Of a stretch of DNA of 64,000 bases, positions 1 through 11,432 are shown piece after piece. This DNA comes from Pisaster brevispinus (Eukaryota; Echinodermata; Asteroidea; Forcipulatida; Asteriidae). The stretch is taken from positions 10,067,591-10,131,590 of the forward strand of contig JAMKCF010000002.1 of NCBI GenBank assembly GCA_023634235.1. Direction: 5' to 3'. The position numbers and the translations under genes were made by a program. The first letter of the stretch is position 1, and each line of letters starts with the position of its first letter. The notes beneath the pieces are model-generated. The model worked only from the letters and a program-made list of their open reading frames with translations, did not search any database and was not told the DNA's origin.

Positions 1-1604
1 ATGAGTATAATCTAGGGAGACTTACCTTTGGGTTTGAGTAGATTCTGCGTGTGACGTAACAAGACTTAATGTACAATAATCGAACTTAGTTTCTATACGC
101 ATACATCATTGCCGAATTTAGGATAGTTATTGCATTTTAAAGGACTGAAATGAATGAAGCCGTTATGAGCTGGTTTGAGTTCAATTATTAGTTTCATTAG
201 AATTTTATATAAATTGATTGTACAGAAGCCAGAAATGGGGCAGTAACCCCAGCAGTTGTAAATAAATGGATAGAAATTGTCAAAGGGACTATCATTCATA
301 CTTATTGTTTCTCATTGCACAGTCGTCCCAGGGTGACTGTAACATAGCAACGTTAATTGCTTTGAACTTAATTAATCTGTTTACGTAACTATTCTGTCAT
401 TGAAGCATGGCGAGCTCAGGCCGCTGCAGCACCCCAACTTTTTGGATGGGGGTGATGGAATATACTAAAGCATCCGGTGCTGAGGGACTCGAGTCCGGTC
501 GAAGAGGACTCGGACTCGGTTGGGACAACGGGACTCGACAACAGCACTGAAAGCACCCCTACTTTTAGTAAATATGTTTCATGAACGGAAATCTTTGAAA
601 AAGTTAAAAATTTATACAATATGGGCCTACGTGTAGCATGTTTTTTTTTTTTTTTTTTTTTTTTTATTACAAAAAATCATATTCGGCACTATAGTGAGCT
701 CGAACGGCCTGCATTGTGCTACTGTGATGTGCCCTGTGTGTGTGTGTGCCTGGTCGGCCGGCTGGCTGGCCCTGACTGTGTGTACATAATCTCCGTAAAA
801 GACATGCGTACGATGCAGGCTTGAACGGAGTGGCAGGGATTTTCTGTGTCTAGTCCAATTTTTAAAAAGAGGCGGTTTTCTCATGCCTTTGTAAAAAAAA
901 AAAAAAAAATACAAAAAAAATACAAAAATACAAAAATACAAAAATCAAACCAGAAAAAACCAAAAAGCAAACAAATAAGCAAACAAAAACTTTAAACATA
1001 CATTAAATCACAAATAATTAAGGCACTTACACAAAATTAAAAATTTTAATCACAAAACAAAAGTGATATGCGAAAAAAGGGGAAGAAGAAGAAGACAGTG
1101 TGAAGTAGTTTAATAGATACAAAAAAAACATGTTTTTAAAGTTAAGGCCTACATAACATTTAAATAAATACAAGCCGAAATAAAGGATGTAAATAATTCA
1201 ACAAATTCCCAATGTAAAAAGTAAATACATTTAGATGCATATTGTTTTGAGGTAACTCAAAAATGAGCACATGTTCCACAATAAAACAATAATAATACTG
1301 CGTACAGAAACTATTTAAAAGTATAAATAAAAAGGCTTAATACGTGCTTTTACAATGCAGATTTTTAGAATGGGAAAACACCGTGAGCGAGGAACACGCT
1401 GCGCGCGCCATAGCCTCGGAATTAAACCAATCAATAACACGGTTGTTTTCGAACTCTTTTACCTGGCATCAAATGCTCACTCATTAATTGATACATTTTT
1501 GACATTACCATGATAATGAAATAGATTTAAATTCAAGCTAAACAAATTCATCGTTATTAACATTTTACAAGTCAACTGTGAAGTTGGAAATTAATAATGA
1601 TATA
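1..1604. other. AT-rich spacer without recognisable gene
   Basis: I see no coding segment with family resemblance or splice borders. A 25-base T run (641-665) and a 17-base A run (893-909) bracket about 225 bp in opposite polarity, followed by A-rich simple sequence to about 1300. The duplication that dominates the left of the window begins at about 1605. Confidence 0.6.
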
Positions 1605-1689
1605 TCAAAGCCTTTACAAATATTTTGTTCACGCTTGTAAAAAAGTAATCAGCATAAAAACTACAGGTAGACGTTAACGAGAGGCACTT

Positions 1690-1880
1690 ATTGTTCCCTT
1701 CGGACTTATCACTTTTGAGCCTGACATACTTTGTTACTCAATGAAAACATTAACGAAAAGGACGGTAAATGTACGTAAACAACTAGCCTTAGAAAAAAAA
1801 TCAATTTGAACCACAATTCTAGTAATTTACTGTACGAGTCTCGAAAACTAAACATCTTTTCAGCAAACTCGAGCGATAGG
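1690..1880 (+). repeat. Internal duplicate of lectin upstream region, unit 1
   Basis: This stretch is repeated at 2575-2760 with about 80 percent identity. Both contain the same ordered words, such as ATTAACGAAAAGGACG and the later GAGTCTCGAAAACT. The same pair exists in copy B (about 9145-9330 and 9995-10200), so the internal duplication came before the segmental one. Confidence 0.7.
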
Positions 1881-2188
1881 AATGGGGTCCAAAATATCCA
1901 GACCACGAAAGTCTTCGGACCATTATGGAGTAAGCAATAGGTAGACTGGGTACCTTGTGGTCACGTTCGCAAGACCGTGCAATTCTGGCGACGATAAGGT
2001 CACCACTGAGCTTCCGGGCACCTTTGAGCCATCAACTAATTTTAGGTGAGTTTTATTTTTGTTTCATCACTTGTTTCCACTCATTAAACATTTTGGTGGA
2101 ATGGCTACATTTTAAACTAACAATTTAATAAGTAAATTAAAATTAAATCAGGAAACTAATAAAAATGAAGAAACCCTGCTCAACATCC

Positions 2189-2261
2189 TATCGCTTTGGG
2201 CGGCTGGGCGGTGCAGTGGCTACCTTTTAGTCACTGAACAGCCCAGTCGCCCAAAGCGATA
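2189..2261. repeat. 73-bp hairpin repeat upstream of lectin 1
   Basis: Arms of 21 bp (2189-2209 and 2241-2261) are inverted complements apart from one mismatch. The outer word is TATCGCTTTGGGCG and its complement. The loop holds a second weak pairing (CAGTG/CACTG). The copy B counterpart is at 9625-9697. It could be a miniature transposon or a structured element; position alone suggests no role. Confidence 0.7.
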
Positions 2262-2574
2262 CACTGTAACATGCGGTGGGAAACTCTCACCAGCTTATGC
2301 TTGTAGAAAAAACGTGACATCAATATAAAACATAGTCATTGGTACGCGTTGGTCAAGTCAATGGCTGTCTTATAGATCATTATTAATTTTCCCCGAATGG
2401 TTAAATGTTAATAAGGATAAAATTATTTAGCTTTACTGTAATTTTCGTTCATCATCATGGTAATGTCAACAACATAAGACTTAGCAAATGATCTGTGACG
2501 GTTCATGCCGAGATGAGCCTTCAAAAACCATTGTGTTCACCCTAATAAAAGATAAACACCAAAAACATTACTGG

Positions 2575-2760
2575 TTACTTACTGTTCTCTCGGGACTTAT
2601 AATATTCTGTTATTCAATGACAATATTAACGAAAAGGACGATAAATGTACGTCAACAACTATGCCTTGGAAATATGTTTAAATTTGAACCGCGATTCTAG
2701 TGACTTACTGCAAGAGTCTCGAAAACTGAATATATTTTCACCCAACTTCGCCTCGTGAAA
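2575..2760 (+). repeat. Internal duplicate of lectin upstream region, unit 2
   Basis: This is the second copy of the 1690-1880 segment. It ends about 280 bp before the lectin 1 start codon, so it may include part of that gene's upstream regulatory DNA. Confidence 0.65.
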
Positions 2761-3041
2761 ACAAGTAATTTTGGGGTAATCATTTTGCTTATCACACCAA
2801 TAATAACCATACCCCCCAAAAAAGAGAGGTTTGTGTGCCAAATCGTGTCTGTGCTTGTACGACAGAGCATTTAAGCGGCCCCTTTGCAAACATTTGTTCT
2901 CGCGGGCCTGGACGAGCTTTATTTCGCAGTCACAGCCAAATGACGTACAGGTATCTCTTGCAGACGTATTTCATTGCAGTTCACTAATTATCACAAAGTG
3001 AATTGAAAAACTGAAGAAACAAGTAGGCTACTTTCGTCGTT

Positions 3042-3782
3042 ATGAATCTTGCTGGTGTTTTGTTGCTTCTTGTTGGGTGTTATACAACCCTGGCTGCTAT
3101 CTGCCCTACTGACTGGCAGCGATACGGCGAGTCGTGCTACTTACTGATAACTCGACCTCGTTTTATGAACTGGCATGAGGCAAAGGAAACCTGCCTCAAA
3201 CGCAACGCATTTCTTACTGTCCCAAACTCACAAATGAAACAGACGTTTATTTGGAACATGTTCTCTGGATTCTTCAATGGGACGCCACACCGTCATCTCT
3301 GGATTGGTTGTAATGACATACAAGAGGAGGGGAAATGGCAGCCCTGCCCACTACGGAGTGAACCAAGTGAGTACCAAAATTGGAGACAAGATAATCGTCC
3401 TGCACGGAATACCAACGCAAACTGCGCTGCTTTGGCAAAAAATGCAACTGGCAAATGGATCGACATAGATTGTGGACGGAAACGATACGTCATCTGCGAA
3501 CTTTCTCTGCACGCAACCACCCCGGTATTCTGCCTTCAGTCCGGCCCCGATGGTCGCATCAAGTCCCAGTGCCTGGTTGGTCACGTCATGAAGGAGCTAC
3601 GAGCTGATGGTATGGTGTCGTGCGGGAAGGCGTGCCGATCAGAGCCCCGATGTCGCTCCTTCAATCTGCTGATGAAGCAAGGCCCAGGAAAGATGATTTG
3701 TCAGCTAAACAACGCGACTCGTCATGAAGCGACTGATGTGGATATGATGGAGAGAGATAACTGCTACTTCTTCGATCTGTAG
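3042..3782 (+). CDS. Secreted C-type lectin with C-terminal PAN/apple domain (lectin 1)
   Basis: A single uninterrupted exon encodes 246 residues. Residues 1-18 are a typical signal peptide with a leucine-rich core. Residues 21-154 form a long-form CTLD: C21/C32, C51/C152 and C128/C144 are the expected disulphide cysteines, the WIG motif is W87-I88-G89, and an extra pair C90/C102 sits in the loop region. The EPN/QPD sugar-specificity triplet is absent; DNRP occupies that place (117-120), and WND is replaced by WID (139-141). Classical calcium-dependent mannose or galactose binding is therefore doubtful. Residues about 163-246 are a PAN/apple domain with the ACRSEPRCRSFN signature and the conserved CQLNNATR strand. 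Two N-glycosylation sites are N79 and N134. There is no membrane anchor, so the product is probably secreted; a recognition or immune role is inference. An AATAAA signal lies at 3972-3977. The ATG at 3042 is the first that precedes the signal peptide. Confidence 0.9.
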   Translation: MNLAGVLLLLVGCYTTLAAICPTDWQRYGESCYLLITRPRFMNWHEAKETCLKRNAFLTVPNSQMKQTFIWNMFSGFFNGTPHRHLWIGCNDIQEEGKWQPCPLRSEPSEYQNWRQDNRPARNTNANCAALAKNATGKWIDIDCGRKRYVICELSLHATTPVFCLQSGPDGRIKSQCLVGHVMKELRADGMVSCGKACRSEPRCRSFNLLMKQGPGKMICQLNNATRHEATDVDMMERDNCYFFDL

Positions 3783-3971
3783 TAGACGACCAAAACGGTG
3801 ATGTACTTTGTGTTATCAAACACGTTTCTTTTAAGATTCATCTTTCCAGTGATCGATGTTCATTAAAGGAGAAAAAATTAACACCGTTTATTTACGTAAT
3901 ATACTTGTGAACCAGTAATTAATCCATGTTGAGATTAGCTTTGTTGCTCATAAACTTTTTCTTTAACCGTA

Positions 3972-3977
3972 AATAAA
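3972..3977 (+). terminator. Polyadenylation signal of lectin 1
   Basis: An AATAAA hexamer lies 190 bp after the lectin 1 stop codon, in AT-rich DNA. The same hexamer is kept at the equivalent position of lectin 2 (11427-11432). Confidence 0.5.
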
Positions 3978-5540
3978 AATAGTGTTTATTGATGTAAATG
4001 GCATGATGGGTTGGTATTTCAGAAAACATTTGATAGTTGTTAATCTCAGAGAACAATTTTCCTCTGAAATACTGTCAAGAAAAAACATTTAAAGACATCC
4101 CAAACAACCAAAAGTCGAAAAAGGGCAATCGGAATAAAATGGGTGTACGTATCGTTATCGACGCCACGTACTGGCACACACCTGCTATACTAGTAAAAAT
4201 TAACATTCGAAGAAAACGGCGACTAAATGCTGAACGCTTTTTAACACATCACTGTCCTTCAAAACGTTAGTGTGTTCAAATAGTTTTCTGACACTGGACA
4301 CTTGATGCTTTGAACTTGATAAACATGTTGTTTCTAAATGTTTCATGTGCAACATTTATAAGCAATAAAGGAATAAAGGTTTGTGTTAGTTTGTGAAACC
4401 GAAATAAAACCGAAACAGACATTTCCCATTTTCACGAAGAGAAAAAAAAATGAAATGTTGCAATTTAATGACTAACAAGTAAAAACTGATCTGCATGAGC
4501 TTTCGTAGCAACAACTACTTCATCAAAATGCAATTTTCACGAAGTGACACTTTCCACAGTAGTACAACACTGTTCGTGCTGTATGTGTTTTCCCCCGTAC
4601 AAACGGGGTCCGTGCGCGCTTGGCCACACCCAAAGTTTGAGTCAAATCGTGATACCTTTTTTCCACATTTGAGTTTGGTGCGCGCATGTGTAATACAATG
4701 GAAATGCAACTTGTTTGTCAATTCGTGAAAATGGATTTTGTCGCTTTCGTGCAAAGTTCTGGCTGTATAATTACTGTAACTAAAAAAACAACCAAAGATC
4801 TTGAAGCTTTGAAAGTTCATGAAACGATAGGCCGTCTTGAGTATTGTTTAAACATGTAAAACAATTAAACCGAAAAAAAGTAATAATAATAAAATAGATG
4901 GGGAAAAAAACTAAACATGGATTTATACAGTATCAGTTCTTGGCGTCAGTGACGAATGTGACGTTAGCAAACCCCTGATAAAGTAGAAACTGATTTCTTT
5001 TTTATCACTAAGTATTGACCGTGAAATGGGATGACATTTTTCCAGGTTCTATTAATTGTTTTCTGTGTTGGTGGAGGTTGGTTATCGAAACAAGGTAGAC
5101 CAATAGCAACAGAACAGAACATAGCAGACGTTCTAGAAGAGGCCGCTGGGTATTTGAATATTTTCCTTGTTTTTCTGCTATTATCTTAATTGAACACTAC
5201 GAATAATAACCATCCACAGTTTCGATGACAACATGAACATAATATTCACATTGATTATTTTGAATGGACCTTGTTTAAGGTAAACTGTTCGCTTTTGAAA
5301 CCAATGACATACCGGTACTTACTATTAAAAGCGAGCACTAGAAAGGGAATTTTACCAGATAGTTTCCAACAGGAAAGCTTTTAGATCATAAAGTACATGA
5401 CTCACATTTAATATTCCAAAACTCGTCACAAATTATTTGAAGAAAATGTCAGTAATCGCTTATCGCTTATGGATCATAACGCCTTTGCTAACGTTCACGA
5501 CAATGCCACTAAAGAACATTGTCTTCGGCTTTCTGTTTTA

Positions 5541-5745
5541 AGCTGGTGTTTTGTTGCTGGTGTTTTGTTGCTTCTTGTTGGGTGTTCTTACAACCTAGTT
5601 ATATAAACTGAGCAAAACCCCCTGTGAGGTTTATGCTGCATTGTAACTACAGGAACAACAGGCATGTTTTGTACACGTTGCATTTTCTTTGTTTTGCTGT
5701 TATTTGTTCTTGTTTGTATTAAAACCCTAGCTGCTGTCTTCTTTA
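5541..5745 (+). pseudogene. Degraded N-terminal fragment of a further lectin (copy A)
   Basis: The segment 5541-5597 matches the signal-peptide coding start of the intact lectins (TGGTGTTTTGTTGCTTCTTG), with an internal 15-bp duplication and a stop soon after. A second short piece at about 5722-5742 (AAACCCTAGCTGCTGTC) matches the next codons of the intact genes. About 125 bp of unrelated DNA separates the pieces. No CTLD or PAN coding sequence follows. The same relic is at 12965-13165, so the decay came before the segmental duplication. Confidence 0.7.
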
Positions 5746-6082
5746 TAATTACTCTATCTATATGCAAAATATGGACAATCGCCTAAAGAAAATCATTTTC
5801 GGAAACAACTATAAAATCCATCCTTGTGAAAACCCAAGCCATGAAACAATAATGCTATATGGTTCAGTCTATAGTTTCTGGTGATTAAAAGTCACCTCGT
5901 TTGGGCCTTGAGCTCGAGCGTCTTACTATCTGTCAGTGAAATCGTGCAGGACAGAGGAAGGTTAATCGATAGGGCAGTATTAACAACCAAGTCCAAAATC
6001 GATAAAAGGGAAAATTACTAGAAAGTGTCGTGCTCGTGATTTTGATACCACAAGGACTTGTATTTAACTTGAGCTGCCTGTA

Positions 6083-6168
6083 TTTGTCAACTGAACATCG
6101 CGACTCGTCACGAGGCGCTTTATTTATCATAGGTTGACGACAAGAACTGCCACTCTGTTGATCTGTAG
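6083..6168 (+). pseudogene. C-terminal remnant of a deleted lectin gene (copy A)
   Basis: These bases align with the last ~27 codons of lectin 3 (14300-14381), including the TCACGAGGCGCTT block and the final GATCTGTAG stop. They carry frame-breaking differences. The DNA on both sides matches the flanks of lectin 3 in copy B. At the left edge the sequence jumps from the lectin 3 upstream flank straight into the last codons at a shared TTTG (6083-6086), which removes 787 bp relative to copy B. Confidence 0.85.
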
Positions 6169-7117
6169 AAAGAAAAAAAACAATCATTGTGTCGATGTTT
6201 GAAGATTTGCTCCTAATAAAATTACTTGTCTAGAGATGCTTGAGTCAACGTTATAATTGTCTAATATATGAAGTCATGTTTTAAAGTTGAAGATTCAAAT
6301 TAACAGATTTTTGTAAACGCATATAGGAGGAACAGTACACAGCTCGTAACTAGGTTGGGTACTTCATGTGTTACATTAATGGCTTTTAGACGAGAGACTT
6401 CATCCCATGATCCTCTAGCTTTCAATACAAACCTCTGAAAATGTCATAAAAAAATTACTGCTCACTTTTTAGTGAAAGTAACAAAAAGCGCAGTTGACGT
6501 TTTGTCGGGTATTGTGTGCATGTTCATCAGATACTTATAGCTTATTTCGATTGCGGCAGTTGCAGAAAAGAAGGAAAAAGAAACAGAACACAGTGAAATT
6601 CATATTCAACTGCTTTTTTCTCGATAGTTTTTCAGATAGATCCATTTCTATAGACGATGGAATTTTCAATCAGTGAGCTTTCGGATTGAAGCTGATCGAT
6701 GCTTTTGGTAATTATAAGTCCTGTATATACTTGGTATCGTTAAACACGAATTTCTTTGAGAAGTCACAAGAGAGAAACAAAAACACTCTTAACACAGCAC
6801 GGTTGATTTGTTCGAATTTGTCAGTGCTTGATTTTAAAAAAATTGATAGTGTGCAGTAAAAGTTATGTTCTTGTTAAATACGAGTTTCTTGGTTTAGTTT
6901 GTAAAAGAAAGAAATATTGGTTCCAAACAATACCTCAATGAAATCAAAACACGATGTGAAGAATGTAATTCGATGCAATTTTCACCCCTTTTTCCACGTG
7001 TAACTATGAACGGTATACTATTCTCCTAAAGACGAGCCGCACATCGGCCCATTTCAGACCAAACTCTCTTTCCAAAAGAGATTGTACACACTTTTACCCG
7101 CGAGTTTACTGTTATAG

Positions 7118-7670
7118 GTGGGTTTTTTTTCTCACCATGAAAAGCTTCAAATACCATATGAAAGGTATGTCCTCCCCCAGCAGTTGAGCCAGAAGAGGCT
7201 GCGTATTAACCACATCACCCTCTTTTCAGCCATGAACCAGCAAAGAGACGGCTCAAATCCAGGAGAAGTTTTTTCAGTGAATCTGAACCGAGTGAAGTTG
7301 CTAAAACCGAAGTAATCTCCTAGCTTGCCGACCTTCCAACAGTAACATCCATGTCCATAAGTGCAAAAGAAGAACTCACACCCGGTACTGACTCAAGCTG
7401 GGCTGTGTGGAAATGCCTCAACCGACTCAGATCATGTACCGGTCGCTGCAAAGTAACGCTCAAGAAATAGGGCTTTCTGAACGACCACAATGTGACCTGC
7501 ATTTGCGGTGCTAAACCACAAACCATGGATCGCCTACTTAGATGTCCCCTAATGGAGCAGAAATGCGAGGCTGGAGACCTACAGGACTGTATAGCTGAGT
7601 TCAATGGAGGTGCCAGGGACTGTGTCCAGTTTTGGCTGAAATATAACATCTAGCTTGTGTGGACACGATC
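7118..7670 (+). mobile_element. 3' end of a non-LTR retrotransposon (LINE), inactive
   Basis: In the frame ending at the TAG at 7651-7653 the strand reads a typical C-terminal tail of LINE reverse transcriptase ORF2. It has SWAVWKCLNRLR, then a CICGAKPQTMDRLLRCPL zinc-knuckle-like C-x-C-x8-H/R-x4-C block, then FNGGARDCVQFWLKYNI. One in-frame TAG replaces the expected tryptophan near 7470. The preceding 200 bp may also be LINE-derived, but its frames are broken. No catalytic reverse transcriptase core is present, so this is a 5'-truncated copy. Confidence 0.7.
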
Positions 7671-8489
7671 AGAAGAAGAACCTCGGCAAGAAATATTCTG
7701 CCGAAAAATGGTTTAAAATAGACTCTGCTTAAAGTTTGACTAACTCCTAAACTGAGCGTTCTAGTGACTAGGCAATTTGTAGCTGAATCTGCCTTGCATA
7801 TTCTTGCATCCGAAATTTGAACTTCAATGGCCACATTGCGCCATCTTCAGACCAGAAATGACCAATACTCCGAATGCTCCGCAAAAGCATGTTCAACGGG
7901 ATTTATTTTTGTAAACAGAGCTGTCACAAAATATGGACGGTCAAATCTGTCCCACAAGATTATTGGATTCGCACAAATTTTATACCATTAGAAAGCCGTC
8001 AGACGGGCATTTCATGCTTGTTAGTTTTGTGGCTGTGACGTTATAGGTGACGTCAGCATCCCGAGAGTAGGGCTTTAACCGCCCCAAGAAAATTAGCCAA
8101 CTGGGGCTGCTCGATGAGGGCGCTCGACACATTTTACGGGGTTTGCATGAACGCAAGCTGTAAAAATGTATCAGCTGCTTTATAAAAACACTTGCATTCA
8201 ATGTGTCTCAATTCAAGGCTACCCTGCCTTCACGTGCAATGCGTCCTATAGACTAAATTTACACTGGCCCAAACTGATGGACACTTTTCCGGTCGTATCA
8301 GGCTTACGTTTATCGCCCAACTTACTTGGAAATTATACCCATAACTTAATCATATTCTTGACCACTATTAAAATGAGAGCTACGGCTCGGTCTTGTGCTA
8401 ACTCACCCATCAAAACATGTATTTCGGTCTCTTCTCATTCACGCTCTTTATATAATTTTGGAAATAAAAAAAACAAGGATGCCTCATAA
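7671..8489. other. Spacer without recognisable gene
   Basis: I find no coding, RNA or clear repeat structure here apart from one GAGGGCGC word (8116-8123). That word recurs across the window at probable MITE ends. Confidence 0.5.
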
Positions 8490-8830
8490 CTGAACTGAAT
8501 CACTGTAGCTCGCAAGCCTGAGGAAACCTGTACTTGGATACTTGCTGTGTACCAGCAACGCTGGGGTTAACCCCCAACTCTTCCATGATGTTTAGTTCTC
8601 TTACGTGAACTACTTATCCAAATACACGGGATTGACGGCTTTAATGTCACACCCGAAGAACAAAGCAATTATGGTAACGTATCTTTCTCGAGGACACAAG
8701 TGCCATGACCGGTACTCGAACCTACACTTCTCAAGAACGCAAGCGCCACGACCGGGACTCGAACCTACACTCTACTGATCAGAAAGAACAGAGCTTTAGT
8801 CGGATGCTGTGATGAGTCCAATAGCAATTT
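8490..8830 (-). mobile_element. tRNA-derived SINE, minus strand
   Basis: On the minus strand the element opens with a tRNA-like head. It contains a B-box-type word GGTTCGAGTCC (complement of 8750-8765) and a second, tandem copy about 45 bp further on (complement of 8710-8725). The SINE-typical CACTTGTGTCC follows, then a body ending in AGGTTTCCTCAGGCTTGCGAGC near 8515. The body recurs, without a head, at 54700-54870 inside POLR2D. The body words resemble central domains shared by many animal SINE families (from memory, not verified). Confidence 0.65.
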
Positions 8831-9624
8831 TCTTTCTCCTGCCTTGCTAAGAAAACACATTTTTGTTTACAGACGCGTCCGCATCAAATGCCCAAATTGG
8901 CCAACAATACATATTTTATAAATAAGTCCTCTTCATTAAGTTTCAGCTTCGTAATTCGTATAACGTAATTTTAACTTTAGGTAATTTGTGAGAAAAGGGG
9001 GAATGAAACACTTACGACATTATAACATCACTAGATGTACCTTATCATAATCGTTTTACTTTTTTCTATCAAAGCCTTTACAAATATTTTGCTTATAAAC
9101 AAATAATCAACATAAAAAAGTCCGGTAGCCGTTAACGAGAGGCACCTTTTTTTTTTCCTTGGGACTTATCACTTCTGAGCCTGACATACTCTGTTATTCA
9201 AATATTAACGAAAGGGACGATAAATGTACGTAAAACAACTAGCATTGGAAATATTTTTTAATTTGAACCACAATTCTAGTAATTTACTGCACGAGTCTCG
9301 AAAACTAAACATCTTTTCAGCAAACTCACGCGATAGGAATGGGCTCCAAAATATACAGACCACGAAGGTCTTCGGACCATAATGGAGTAAGCAATAGGTA
9401 GACTGGGTACCCTGTGGTTTGGCGAAGATAAGGTCACCATTGAGTTTCCGGGCATCTTTGAGCCATCAACTAATGGGAGATTAAAGTAGATTTTTGTTAC
9501 ATCACTTGTTTCCACACCAAAAACATTTTGGTGGAATGGCTACATTTTAAACTAACAATTTTTTAAGTAAAATTAAAATAAAATAAGGAAACTAATGAAA
9601 ATGAAGAGACCCCGCTCAACATCA

Positions 9625-9697
9625 TATCGCTGTGGGCGGTTGGGCGGTCCAGTGGCTACCTTTTAGCTACTAGATGGCCCAGTCGCCCAAAGCGATA
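9625..9697. repeat. 73-bp hairpin repeat upstream of lectin 2
   Basis: This is the copy B counterpart of the hairpin at 2189-2261. The arms are slightly more mismatched (GCTGTGGGCGGTTGGGC against GCCCAGTCGCCCAAAGC). The loop differs at several positions, so pairing has been only partly maintained. Confidence 0.65.
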
Positions 9698-10496
9698 CAC
9701 TGTAACATGCGATGAGAAACTCTAACCAGCTTATGATTGTAGAAAAAACATGACATAAATAAAAAAGAACAATGGTACGCGTTGGTCAGGTCAATGGCAA
9801 TCATATAGATCATTATTAACTTCTCCGTGACTGGTTAAAAGCTAATAAAGATGAAATTATTTAGCTTTAATATAATTTTCGTTCATTATCATAAAGATAT
9901 GGCTTAGCAATTGATCAGTGAGCATTTGATGCCAAGGATAAGCCTTCAAAAACTATTGTGTTCACCCTAATAAAAAAATAATCAACATAAACATTACGGG
10001 TAGCCGTTAACGAGAGGCACTTATTGTTCCCTTGTAACTAATCACTTCTAAACCTGACTTATTTTGTTATTCCACTAAAATATTAACGAAAAGGACGATA
10101 AATGTACTTCAACAACTAGCCTTGGAAATATTTTTTTAATTTAAACCGCGATTCTAGTAATTTACTGCAAGAGTCTTGAAAACTTAAAACCTTTTCACCC
10201 AAATTTGTCTCGTGAAAACAAGTAATTTCGGGGTAATCATTTTGCTTCACACTAACAATAATCATAACCCCCCAAACAGAGAGGTTTATATGTCAAATCG
10301 TGTCTGTGCTTGTACGACAGAGCATTTAAGCGGCCCCTTTGCAAACATTTGTTCTCGCGGGCCTGGACGAGCTTTATTTCTCAGTCACAGCCAAATGACG
10401 TACAGGTATCTCTTGCAGACGTATTTCATTGCAGTTCACTAATCATAACAAAGTGAATTGAAGAACTGAAGAAACAAGTAGGCTACTTTCGTCGTG

Positions 10497-11237
10497 ATGA
10501 ATCTTGCTGGTGTTTTGTTGCTTCTTGTTGGGTGTTATACAACCCTGGCTGCTATCTGCCCTACTGACTGGCAGCGATACGGCGAGTCGTGCTACTTACT
10601 GATAACTCGACCTCGTTTTATGAACTGGCATGAGGCAAAGGAAACCTGCCTCAAACGCAACGCATTTCTTACTGTCCCAAACTCACAAATGAAACAGACG
10701 TTTATTTGGAACATGTTTTCTGGATTCTTCAATGGGACGCCACACCGTCATCTCTGGATTGGTTGTAATGATATACAAGAGGAGGGGAAATGGCAGCCCT
10801 GCCCACTACGGAGTGAACCAAGTGAGTACCAAAATTGGAGACAAGATAATCGTCCTGCACGGAATACCAACGCAAACTGCGCTGCTTTGGCAAAAAATGC
10901 AACTGGCAAATGGATCGACATAGATTGTGGACGGAAACGGTACGTCATCTGCGAACTTTCTCTGCACGCAACCACCCCGGTATTCTGCCTTCAGTCCGGC
11001 CCCGATGGTCGCATCAAGTCCCAGTGCCTGGTTGGTCACGTCATGAAGGAGCTACGAGCTGATGGTATGGTGTCGTGCGGGAAGGCGTGCCGATCAGAGC
11101 CCCGATGTCGCTCCTTCAATCTGCTGATGAAGCAAGGCCCAGGAAAGATGATTTGTCAGCTAAACAACGCGACTCGTCATGAAGCGACTGATGTGGATAT
11201 GATGGAGAGAGATAACTGCTACTTCTTCGATCTGTAG
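10497..11237 (+). CDS. Secreted C-type lectin with PAN/apple domain (lectin 2)
   Basis: A single exon encodes 246 residues identical at every position to the protein encoded at 3042-3782. The genes differ at three silent sites (Phe TTC/TTT, Asp GAC/GAT, Arg CGA/CGG). The domain layout is therefore the same: signal peptide 1-18, long-form CTLD 21-154 with non-canonical sugar site and extra C90/C102 pair, PAN/apple about 163-246. The start is the ATG at 10497; the triplet before it is GTG and has no equivalent in lectin 1. The flanks from about 10290 to 12580 are nearly as similar as the coding region, so the identity reflects recent duplication or gene conversion and not only selection. An AATAAA lies at 11427-11432. 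Two identical genes would raise the dose of one protein. Confidence 0.9.
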   Translation: MNLAGVLLLLVGCYTTLAAICPTDWQRYGESCYLLITRPRFMNWHEAKETCLKRNAFLTVPNSQMKQTFIWNMFSGFFNGTPHRHLWIGCNDIQEEGKWQPCPLRSEPSEYQNWRQDNRPARNTNANCAALAKNATGKWIDIDCGRKRYVICELSLHATTPVFCLQSGPDGRIKSQCLVGHVMKELRADGMVSCGKACRSEPRCRSFNLLMKQGPGKMICQLNNATRHEATDVDMMERDNCYFFDL

Positions 11238-11426
11238 TAGACGACCAAAACGGTGATGTACTTTGTGTTATCAAACACGTTTCTTTTAAGATTCATCTTT
11301 CCAGTGATCGATGTTCATTAAAGGAGAAAAAATTAACACCGTTTATTTACGTAATATACTTGTGAACCAGTAATTAATCCATGTTGAGATTAGCTTTGTT
11401 GCTCATAAACTTTTTCTTTAACCGTA

Positions 11427-11432
11427 AATAAA
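11427..11432 (+). terminator. Polyadenylation signal of lectin 2
   Basis: An AATAAA hexamer lies 190 bp after the stop codon, at the same offset as in lectin 1. Confidence 0.5.

Larger units (their letters stand above)
1605..6980 (+). repeat. Segmental duplication, copy A
   Basis: This block matches 9065-14778 plus 18443-18895 in the same orientation, with an offset of 7455 bp at the lectin genes. Similarity starts near 1605 (partner about 9065) and ends near 6980 (partner about 18895). Identity is uneven. By eye it is about 88-90 percent with indels in 1605-2780, about 98-99 percent in 2830-5165, and lower again after that. The block carries one intact lectin gene, one signal-peptide relic and one C-terminal relic of a second lectin. 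Confidence 0.88.

Noticed and set aside
10494..10496. One extra N-terminal codon in lectin 2
   Set aside because: The triplet is GTG and has no counterpart in lectin 1; the ATG at 10497 gives the identical protein.
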